Assembly (NCBI GenBank): GCA_021464525.1
Contig: JADRCO010000264.1
Coordinates: forward strand, 1 to 40,205
Direction: 5' to 3'
DNA length: 40,205 bases
Source: Rhizophagus sp. LPA8_4_AMF
Lineage: Eukaryota > Glomeromycota > Glomeromycetes > Glomerales > Glomeraceae
The position numbers and the translations under genes are program-made. The first letter of the stretch is position 1. Every line of letters begins with the position of its first letter. Shown here one piece after another: positions 1-12,200 of this stretch. The notes beneath the pieces are model-generated. The model did no database searches. It was not told where the DNA came from and saw only the letters and a program-made list of their open reading frames with translations.

Positions 1-216
1 TTTTCACAAATACAACTTAGAAAAGATGAAATTTTTTTTTTTTTTTTTTTCTTGTTGATGCAATAATTTACCCGAAATGGAAATTCTTTCTAACTAAAAA
101 AGGATAAGAAAATGAAACCACTGCGCCACAAACTGAAAAACCGTTTTTAGTAACGTAATGTTTGACAAATTTATTTAAAGTTTTGGTTCTTTTTTTTTTT
201 TAAAAAAAAAAAAAAA
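1..216 (+). promoter_or_regulatory. 5' flank of giant gene copy 1
   Basis: This is the non-coding sequence before the first ATG of the giant AAA+ gene. It is very AT-rich, with a T run at about 33-50 and, directly before the ATG, a run of T followed by a run of A (about 190-216). No clear TATA element is visible. A short match to the flank of copy 2 (TGACAAATTT at about 163-172, versus 16285-16294) suggests that homology between the copies begins just before the start codon. Homopolymers this long are common in fungal 5' leaders and also cause sequencing errors. Confidence 0.3.
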
Positions 217-3200
217 ATGGAGGATATGAAAGATACAACAATTGTTTTTCATGTTCATCTACCATCTGGTATAGAAAGACTCGGCGGATATCCAGTTGTT
301 ATTGGCGATGGTAGCGAGTTAGGAAATTGGGAACATAATACCGCAAAACTTTATAAACCTTCTAATAATAACCCTACTTATTGGAGGTCTAAGGATATTA
401 AGATAACATTCTCTAAAAAGTCGAAAATTCAATATAATTATGCTATTTATATTCCCGCTGCAATTTTTCGTAGACCCAAAAAAATAATTTATGAAGGACA
501 AAATAGTTCAAACGAAAGTTTGTCAGATTCAGGCAAACGTTTATTGGATTTAAATTTAAAGCACCAATTTGATAAATGGATCAACGGAAATTGTCCCGAA
601 TTAGAACAACATCAAATTGGGGAAGATATACTCGATTACGCTTTTGTAGATTACATTTATAATAATGTCACATCCGACAATCTAAAAGAAAGCGTTTTAG
701 AATATCAAGCATTATTAATCCTTCATACGAAACCCACAATTAAATTTTCTGATTACGAATATATAGTTAACAATATTAATGAAAATTCAAAAAGAGAACA
801 AAAGCTGTTCTTATGTCTTCTTTTAGGATATCACATTTCAAGACAAGATTTTTTTATATTAACGGAAGATTTTAAGTCAGAAATACTAATTAATGTACTT
901 ACGGATTTTCAAAAAAATATTTTACCTTTAAATGTCAACAAATTTATGTTTAAAGCTATTTTACGTTTGGTCCAACACAATGCTCTCCAATATAAATTTG
1001 GTTGGCTCATGATTTTTAAAATCTCAAAAGAAATTGATCCAACTTACTCATTCTTGGAAATTTTAAAAGATCTTAAATATGCTCGTCTAGACTTACAAAA
1101 GTTTTCAGAAGAAATGAAAAAAATAGAGCCTTGTATTAAAGATATTGGATATGAAAATACAGTAAAAATCGCAAAATGGTTGGTAAAATTATGCAAAGAT
1201 ATAGAATCACTTATCGAGGCATGGAATAATCCCCTTATAATAAATAAGCAGCTTGATAACCAAATATTGCAATGCTTTACTGAAACGAATTCAAGAATTT
1301 ATTTCTAAGGATGATGCACATGTCTTGATGAGTCGTTCTCAAGAACTTCAAGAATTTAGAGGGAGTGTTTCTGTAGCAGTTCGAAACCAAGCTTTATCCT
1401 TACTTAAAGACCCAATGAGAGTATGGTCACATCCAAATGCCCATGGTATTGTAAAACTTCTTCAAGATGATAGTCTTAACTGGAGTAGTGATGATATCAT
1501 AATCTCTTTAGAACTTCTGTCTCAGTCTCATAATTTGGAGTTATTAAACATATTTCCAGTACTTTTGGATTATTGGTTCAATCGAGGATTCTCAGATTCT
1601 AAAGGAAAAAATATATCAAATATTTCTAAAAACTGGTTCGTAAAACTATTAAATATAATAGATGACGCATATGACGAAGTAGAAGACATAAATGACGGTA
1701 ATTTAAAAGAAATATTACAAATATTTCAAAAATTAGATGCTCTTTATCCTTTACTTGGATGTCGGAAAAATATCTGGAAGAATCTAATAAATATTATCGC
1801 GAAGAAAATGGAGACATATTCAGAATTTCAATTAATTAAAGTAATAAAACTTGTATCCCAAATAAAAACACAAGAAGTAAAAGAATTATATTCTAATATT
1901 ATTAAAGAAATATTTAATAAAACTGTTCAGCAAATTGACGATCAATTGATAAATAAAATATTAATGATTTGCGATTGCGAAAGTAAATCATCATTGGTGA
2001 TTCCAAATACGTAAGTATATCTTCACATTATTATAGTTTTCTGAGTTTCAAGTTTAACGAATAATGAAATTAATGAAATGTTAATACTTAGAATGTGCGA
2101 GGATATTGTATGCCATATTATTACCAGATTGCGAGACCAATCATTATTACCTGAATCTAATGATTCAGATCAGTACTTAAATGTTATACAATCCATAGGA
2201 CATAGTAAATTTTGGTTCCTTATCTTAAATGCTACTGGAAGTGTTGAAAAACTCTTCACAAACTCATATGTTCAAGGCCTTAATATTCCTAATTTAAAAT
2301 TTAATGGATTACTTCTAAAGAAAACAATTAATATGCAATTATTAAAGCAGCTTTTAAAATATTCTGACGAAAAAATAGTTCAGTATTTTTATAATACTAT
2401 AGATAGAGAGTCCACTTTAGTTGTTTCTCAAGAAATAATTGTAGAAATTAGAAAATTATACGATGACTATAATAATAAGCTTGATATACTACTTAGGTTT
2501 TATAATGAATTTGGTTCAACTCCTAAGGTAACAGATGTAAATAATTATATTCATGACATACAACAGCGTAAGGAAAATTTAGATAAAGTAAAACTAAATC
2601 AAATATTGTTACCAAATTATCATGAAGAAACCTTGAACATTGCGAAACAGTACCATAAATTTATTAAATCTCAAACTTTTCGAAATATTTTTGAAGTTAT
2701 TTTTCAAAAAGATTCTGATGCAACAAAAGTAAAATACATCACACAAAAATTGTTACCAGTTATTTTCAAAAATTATGGTAGCATGTGTAAAAAATACGAG
2801 GCTTGGGGAAAAATTAGCTGTTCAGAAGCATTATTATTTTGGAAGAACGTTAAAAGTATTAATGCGGAATTTAATTTAATTGAAGAACTTGGCTCTTGTA
2901 AAAGAAATCCAAAATTAATACAAACTCTTGAATGTTTATTGAAATTTCCTCAATGGACGAAAAGACTTGGGTATTTAGAAAACTATTGAATATTTTTCAA
3001 ATAGAATGCAACGAAAGTGATCAATTATTAAAATGTATTAATATCATAAAGGATGATTCCTTAATGCTTGGCCGAGTGATTCCCTTTATTGAGAATCTTG
3101 AGGGGAATTTTTCTGATAATGAAGTTTATTGGAATTTAATAAAAGAATTATCTAATACTGAAGATTTAATAAGAAGAATTTCTAAACATAATATTGAAAA

Positions 3201-6200
3201 TTTGTATTACGCCATTGATGACTTGTCGGATGGAATATCAGATCAATATATAATAATTTTACCATTTATTCAAGTTAAACAAGCTTTATATCCACTTATA
3301 AATAAGCATAATGTTATGAATGCTGATGATTTTATGAAAGAATTATCGACTATCATCGAAAAGAATTCTGCATTATCGGACAATACTATATTATGTAATG
3401 GTAACAATATGATATTACGAGACCTGTGTTATAAGATTATGAATCGTGAGCAAGATACAAAAGAAAAAATTAAGAATGCTGTTGATAATGGAACTTGTAT
3501 TTTTGTATGTGATGAGAAAAAGGATGTGTGTATGGTTACACTAAAATATGCTTCATATATGTACAATCTTAACGATATTCTTGACCTATACAAGAAAACT
3601 TTCTTAATCACCACGGATATAAATGATTTCGTTGAGTTTGTTGATAATATTCAAAAAATAGTAGATATTTTGACTAAATTGATGCAAAGAGGCCATTTTG
3701 ATTATCAAAAGTTCGAAACAAAAATAAAAGGAGTAGAAAATATGAAAGAATTTATTATATCCTTAAATAATGATTTGGAAAAATGGTAAATATGTTAGTT
3801 AATAAATCAATTTGGTTTATAATTTTTAATTACATTTAACTTCAATAAGCGATTAATATCTGTGAATTTTGTATAGGGATAATATAAAGAATCAAGTCCA
3901 GGAAAATTGTTATCACTTAACATTCTTCACTGCTCATCATATTTTTGCATTCTATAACTATTTTACATCAGAAGTCGTTGATGAAAGGAATAAAGATGTA
4001 TGTAAGACGCTTATTAAATTTGTAAACAGCAATGTTAAATTACCATCTCATCGGAAAGTCGAAGAAATATCGTGTGACTCTTACGATTATTTTAGTAAAA
4101 TTGGTACCAAATTAGAAAATATATTTAGAAATTTTCCAAAACAAAGACGTAAGATAAAAATAATTCAGGAACAAGTAATTACTGATAATGATGTTATAAG
4201 TGATGGATCATTTGTTGTCGCTTATGATAACAAATTGTTAGTTCCAAACATAATAATGTCACTATACGTTAATAATGGATATTATCCTGAATCATGGCAA
4301 CTTTTATTATGTACATCATCAACTACAATGGAAGAACTTACAATCTTTATTAACAGATGCTTTTTTGCTTCAGATAATGGATATAATAATAATTTATTCT
4401 GTATTGTAAATTTAGAACTATTAAATTTTGAATTACAATATAGCTTAGTAAACTATATTAAAGAAATGCAATTGAAAAAATCGAACGAAAATTATCTATT
4501 AGCACTTTTGTGTCATAGGGAATTAGAAAAATCTCAATATATTTTAGATCAGCATACCTTAGATGTTCGAGAGATCAGCGGCTTGAATTCCGAAATGATG
4601 CAAGGAATTTATCAAGAATTATGTCCAAACGTATTATGTGTTACTTCAGATTTATCTGGTCAAGGAAAAACTGAATGGATTAAAGAATCTAGCTTCTCTA
4701 AACAAAAAATTCCGCACAACTTCTTAGTAAGTGATGATATGAGTTTTGAATATCTTATGAATAAGCTTAAAGAATGTAAGCTCAAGGAAATAGAAAGTCT
4801 TCATATCACTATTTTACCAATTGACTATCCAGAAAGTGTGAATCTATTCTTATTTGAGTTATTAACTTTTAAGATTGTCTCATACAAAGAGCTGATCGTT
4901 TCTATTCCACAAACTTTCATTTATATTGAAATAGCATCATCTGTAAAACAGAATTGTCTTCCTATGTTGAGATTCTTACCTTTCAAACATTTATTTTGGA
5001 ATATTGAAAAATTTAAAGCTTCACAGGACATATTTAGTCCACTTCAAATTGTGTGTCATTATTTGAAATTATATGATTATAGAAAAATTGATAAAAAAGA
5101 TATTTTATTTAATACATCAGATGTTATCAAACATCCTATATCAACAGAACTTTGTCAAAATCTAATTATTAGATATTTTTTTAATGGTGAAATTATTCCA
5201 TCGTTTAGGAATATTGAAATATTTATTAATGTTTTAGCTGATCAATTAATTAGATTATCATCAAATGATTATTTTACAATAAATAATCTAGAATCAAATA
5301 TGGGAGAAGATTCTAATATTAGATCAATTATAGTTAAATCATTAATTAAAGTTTCAAAAGATTTTGCAACTAAATTCAAGGCAGATCAACCAATATCTGT
5401 AATAGATGACAAAAGCGTCCACTTTGATATAATTTCTCAATGGAATAATTTAAGTAATATTAATATAATGTTTTTTAATCCTCTGGAACCAAATTCCTTC
5501 ACCATCTTATATCAAGATAAGGATAAAATTCCTGATAGTATTAAACTATTATTAAATAGTCAAGCAATCAATGGGGCGATGGATGATTATAATACGATGT
5601 TTACAAATGAATTCTTAACGAGATTAGAAGGAATAACTTGCAAGAATTCAACACAAAAATCAGAATACGTCTTATCAAGTGATAATTTGATAAAGATGGC
5701 GCTAATACTCTTAAGAGTAAATGCGAACATTCCAGTGGTTATTTGTGGTGAAGCGGGATGTGGAAAGGTAAATATTAATTCCTATAATAAATTTTTTTGT
5801 AATTTATTAATTTATTAAACTATTATGCTTATTTCTGTTTAATTTAGACAAGTTTAATTACACATTTGGCTCTGATGATAAAAGTTCAATATCAATCTCT
5901 TAATCTTTATGATGGAATTGAAGAAGAAACTATAATGAAATTTATGTTAGAAGCTTTGAATAAGTCAGAAAAAGAAGAAATTTGGTTATTATTCGATGAA
6001 ATTAACACATGTAATCATTTAGGTTTACTTGCAGACTTAATATCTAATAGAATATTCCAGGGTAAACCTATAAGTTCGAATATCCGATTATTTGCTACTT
6101 GTAATCCATACCGTCCACGTGTTCAAAATGAAGATGGTCGCGTAAAAAACGTTAAAAAATACAAAGAAAGAGGCGATCTTATTTATCAAGTCAAACCACT

Positions 6201-9200
6201 TCCCGAACAAATCTCAGACTATATATGGAATTATGATGTCTTGAAACCAAAAGACGAATATAGATATATTCAAATTATGGTTAAAACCGAGCTAAAGGAA
6301 TTGGCACAACCTGTACTTGTCGAATTAATATTCGCTTCTCAAGAATTCATACGAAAAGTTGAAGAACCGTATAGTGTTAGTTTACGTGATGTGAAACGAG
6401 TTATAACATTAGTAAAATTCTTCTATAATTCTCTAAATAATCGCCCAGCCTTCAAGGTAGAACATAAATACCCATCAGATGAAAATCCCGCTTTAATAAA
6501 CAGATCCTATGTTTTAGCACTTGGTATTTGTTATCATTCTAGATTATGTGAACAAGATTTACGCAAGCAATATTGTTTCGAAATAGGTCAAATATTCCAA
6601 ACTCATAAAAATTTTATGGGAGAAAAAATTTTTATTGAAATCATTCGGGAAGAACAGAAAGATTATATTAATAGGATGCAAATTCCGAATAATATAGTCG
6701 AAAATGAAGCTTTACTAGAGAATATTTTAATTATGACTGTTTGCATATTAACTAAAATTCCTGTCTTCGTTATTGGAGAAACGGGGTATGCATTAAAAAA
6801 AGCAAATCACGATTTTTTTTAATTATCTGTTATTCTTCGTCAGATTTAATAATATTCTAATTTAATTTAAATATAAAGGTCCTCTAAATCTTTAGCTCTT
6901 CATTTAATAAGTTTGAATTTACGCGGTTCAGAATCAAATGATGATTACTTTAAATCTTTGCCAAAGGTATATTTAAAACTTGTTTTTTTAAGGTTATTTT
7001 TATGATAAATAATTTATTGCATTTATGAATAGGTTCATATTGTTCCATATTTATGTTCTTCGAGTTCCACTTCAGATGGAATTACTAAGATATTTGAAAA
7101 AGCTAATAAATACCAGGAAACAAGTTCTGATGTTATTAACGTAGTCTTGCTCGATCACGGTAAATATTTATAAAATTAAAATTAATTAAATTATTTAAAT
7201 AATATATTTATAATATTTATTACTATTTTTTTTCTAGTTGGATTTGCGGAGTCAAATTCTTCGAATCCATTAAAATTACTTCATACTTTACTTGAACCAA
7301 TTTATCCGGCAACCGGACCAACTGTATCGTTTGTTGGATTATCCAATTGGCATTTGGATATCAGTAAGTGCAATAGAGCAATACTTGTACAAAGGTATTT
7401 ATTAAAGGAATTTTATTTTATACGGATAAAATATATTAATTTGATTACTATTATTTTATAGGCCTAAATTTGATTTAAATGACTTAGTTAATATAAACAC
7501 TAAGTTTATTAAATTCAATGAAGCAGAGGCTTCAAAATCTTTAGCTGAAGCATACTTAGAATATAAACAATATAATCAAGCCTTGCCTAATTTTTATGGC
7601 CTTCGAGATTATTATGCATCGCTAAAAATGCTTTCATTGACTAAATTGACACCAGAAAATATTCAAATAGCGTTGGCCCGTAATTTGGGAGGAATTGAAA
7701 ATAATGTCAAATTATACAAATTATGGGAAAAATACTTTGGAAATTTTGTCAAAACGTTTACCAATAATAGTTCATGGCAATTACCCATTACACAATTAAT
7801 TGAATCGAATTTAAATGATTCTAATGCACGTAATTTAATGGTCATCGGTAAAAGTGGAACAATTATAAATTTATTAACCGATCAATTAAAAAGAAGAAAT
7901 ATGGATCCTATTGTAATTTTAGGTTCATATTTTCCTGATGACCAAGATGATTATTCTTCTAAAGTATTAAGTAAAATTATGGTAAATAATTAATGTTTTT
8001 AATGTTTTTTATTTTCTTTTTATTAGCATGTAACCATTAAATCATTTTATTTCTAGACATGTATCGGTACAGGCAGACCATTGATTCTTACAAGTTTAGA
8101 GAGGATTTATGGTAAATTATATGTTGATCGTTTATTTTGTTAAAATTTTATTTATATTAACTATTTTTCCTCACATTTTAATAGTAAACCTTTATAACCT
8201 ATGGAATCAAAATAATATTGTAATAAGAAATAAAGAAAATACTGAACAAAACGCATATGAAGAAAACTCTAATTTCGCGTAGTAAGTTATTTATTTAATG
8301 AAAGATTATTCACATTGCTAATCTAAGTATCTAATTATTTTTTATATATATTTTTTCATGCAGTCATATTTCATTAAAATGTGAATGTATCGTAGTTCTA
8401 GACGAAAAGAGTTCATGCTCAGCTGATTCATCTCTTCTTAATCGTTTTGAAAAACATAAATTATCTATTGGTGATCTTCTTAATGAGAAACAACAATCTT
8501 TTGTTCAACAGCTAAATGATTGGGCAGAAAGAATTTCTACTTTTGAAGATGGTTCATATAAATTTGTACAAAAAGATCTTTTTATAGGATTTGATAGTGA
8601 TGAAACATTGCAAAGTTTAGTATTAGATATTACGAATAATTATGCTTATACTGATGATAATGAGATTCTAGAAAACTGCAAGCAAAGATTAATTGCATTG
8701 GCAACATCAGATGGAATCGTAAGAGCTGAACGACTTATTTTAAATCCAAATGAAATTGATCAATTAAAGCATATTTTTTATACTCAACATTATGAAAGTA
8801 TTTATGATTATTTTGAAAATTTATTCGATCAAGAAGATTCATCGGAATATTCTAAAGGAAGTTTAATGATTATCAATACTTTCTCTCATATTAATACAGA
8901 TATTAAATCTTGTTTAAGTAATCTTGCAACATCATGTCAAGCTTATAAATTATCAAATCTTAAAAGCGAAGCTCAACTTACAAATTTAGTGGAAAAATTT
9001 TATCTGAAATCCACTGATCAAATATTAATCCTCCAGTGTGATAATGTTGTTAGTATTGAATGTATTAATTTGGCTAAATTTATCATTGAGCAATTTCAAA
9101 ATGAAAATTTAGATAAAAAAGAACAAATTGAAACAAACATGCCTGTAAAATATGTATGTATAATAAATCACATTCAACGAGGTTGTGATCAAAATATAAT

Positions 9201-12200
9201 ACTGTCTAATTTTATTCATAAATGGAAACAAATTACAATTGAATCTTTAGAGCAACAAAATATTTCATTAAATCAACTTTTGAATAAATCTTTATATGAT
9301 ATAGTAAATTCGGAACTTTTTAGTAGAATAGTTTGTTCTAGCACACCATTTGAAAAAATTTTGGAGGATGAATTATTATGGTGCTTATCTTGTATAAGAT
9401 ATCAAATTTCTAATGAATGTTATAATAATTATATTAGGTATGTTGATTTTTTAGTACTAAAGTTATTTATATATATATTAAAAAAAAAATTAATTTTTTA
9501 ATTTATTGTTTTAGAACGTTAAGTAAAGAAATTTTGGACAATGCATTTTTCATCCAATGTATAAAGGAAAAAGTTTATAAATGGATTTTTGAAAATTGTA
9601 ATGAGTGGCAATTTAAAATAGCCAAAAATCAAGGTTATTTAAATAGATTCACATGCTTTTCACTAGCTTTACAAAACTATGTGAAAATGATCATTAAAGA
9701 AGCCATAGCAAAAATCCTATATTTACTTGAAAAATTATTAGTAACAAAAACATATTTTACTTTCGAAAAAATTGATGATGATGAAATAAAAGCAGAACTT
9801 TCAGACGTATGGAAACGATGTTTTATGGATAATACAATCATAAATATTAATAATTTACCCGAACCAAAAACTTCTAAATATATAATGTCATACTCGGTAA
9901 TTGATGAACTTAAATTTCCTTTTTCATATTATTTTTTTAATCAAATTAATTCCTATAAATTATATTATGATGAAGAATTAGATATTTTAAGACTAGATTT
10001 AAATAATATTGATGAAAAATCTAATGAATTACATATTGATTTGATTGAAAATCATATTGAAGATTTTAAGAATAAGTTGTCGTCTACTAAATCAAATTTT
10101 AGAATATTACAAAAATATTCAGAATTATATTATAATGATTTTATTAGAATATTATCTCATAAAATTAAAAAATTAAATAGTGTGAAAGAGTTGGATTTTA
10201 TTATTAAACATATAATTGGAGATAAAATAGTTTCTAGTCCATTCCTTCTTCATATTTATTGGTGGAATTATGCAGAAAGTATTTTATTTCAGTTACAGTT
10301 AATTGAAATGTTTCCAGCTATTTTTGAAAAAGCTCAAAAAGATTTTATCATTTATGGTTTACTTGATCAACTCCTTTTTAATGAAGCAATTAATTTTGTT
10401 TTACAAAAAATTTATTATAATGAGGAATGTGAAAAAGAAATGGATATTATTTTATCTTTAGTTAATAGGATGAATGATACAAAAAAGCTTACAAATCTTC
10501 CTTTGTTACAGTTATGTAATGAATTGTTAAAAATCAAATTAATTCCTCTGGAAAAAATAAAAGAAGTGATTAATCTAGGAAAAGCTAGAAAACAAGAATT
10601 CATTACTATAGAAACAATTGAATTAGTATTTAACATTCTAAATAATAATAATGATTTAACAGTCATTAATATAGGATCTTTTATTATGAAATGTTTAGAA
10701 ATTATTCCACTTGAATCTGAAGTTCGGTTAACTCTTTACAGAAATTTATTTTTACAAAAACCTTTTAATTTAGTTAATGAAATAATTGCAAAAATATTTA
10801 TTGATGAAATTCAACAAAATGATGGAATATTTTTTACACTGATTAATAATCCCAAACAAGCATTACAACAGTCAATTAGATTAAATGTTATTAATGATTG
10901 TCTGAATAATAATAACTTGGATGCAAATATAGGAGAACTCTGCTGTGAAATAATTCAAGCAATTTTCGGTAAATTTGAATTGAAAAAATTAATTCCTTAT
11001 TTCCCTAATATTATCGAAGATACTATGGAAAATTCAGCTTTACATCATATAACAGTAATTGCATTTTTAAAGGAATTTACCGTTAAATTCTGGGATGATT
11101 ATATGCAGGATGAAAATTCATTACCTGAATCATCAATCAAAGTGATTAATGAATATGAGAAAATTAAACATCCATTAGTTCAATCGTTCAAATCATATTT
11201 TTTATTTGAGCAAAAAAGATTTTCAATAAACACAAACCAATTTAAAATAATTTCAAATGAATTTCCATGGATTGAAAATGTTTCTAACGAAAAAATAACT
11301 TATTCAAAATTTTGGAGAATGATCAGACAAGTGAATTTTGAAGATTTCCACACTTTTTACAATAATAATTTAGTTAATTGCGATAACTATCCATTTCTGC
11401 TAGCATATATTAAATATTATGAAAGATTAAAATTAATTAAGTATCTTTATCCAATTGTAAAATTTGTAAAAATTTTAAACTCAAAACTTGAGTATCGTAA
11501 ATCTAGAAAATCAGCTCAAGCGATGACATTTCATGAATTTATTGAAGAGGAATCTAGAGATAATACTGTAAATGGAGTTTATTTGAAATCTTTATTTGAA
11601 GGATTTGCATTGGGTTGGAATTCTGTAATTAATTATATTGATCAATATCAATCTAAAGAATTGTCTAACAAACCATTTATGAATCTCAAATGTTCAGTTA
11701 TTTATGGTTTAATTGAACAGAAAGATGAAGGGGTTTATCTATGCGCAATTTTGGAATTTTTGATTAAAATGCATAATGAATTTTTGGATAATGTTTTTTC
11801 TATTCCAGTAGAACAATGTGAAAGTCTTAAATTTTTAGAACATTTATTACCTTGCAATAATCCAGCTTATTTCACTAAATCAATTATGATAACTCAAGCA
11901 CAGAAAATTAATTTTATTAGTTATGAATTGGATGAAAATATTTTAAAATATAGTCAAAGAAATTTTGATCAAAAAGATGAAATATCATTTAATTTTAATT
12001 TACAACGGATTGAAATGCTACTTATGAGGGAATTAGTTATTGACAAAGTTTATTTTGAAAAAGGAAATAATCAATTTTATTTTGAAGATTTTTCATTTAA
12101 ACATGAAATATTTCATAATATACCAAGAATTTTCTTTAATGTAAGAGAAGTATTACAACAAGAGCCTATTCAAACTGATAAAATTAAATTATTTTTAGTA

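Noticed and set aside
1179..1248. Alternative 70-base intron for the shared frame break
   Set aside because: Also restores the frame, but its donor GTTGGT is poor compared with the GTAAAA donor at 1183.
7663..7845. Minus-strand frame of 60 codons, also found at 23708-23899
   Set aside because: It is the antisense shadow of the conserved post-AAA4 exon; it recurs only because the two giant genes are paralogs.
10415..10666. Minus-strand frame of 83 codons
   Set aside because: Antisense of the long C-terminal exon of copy 1; no counterpart is kept in copy 2.
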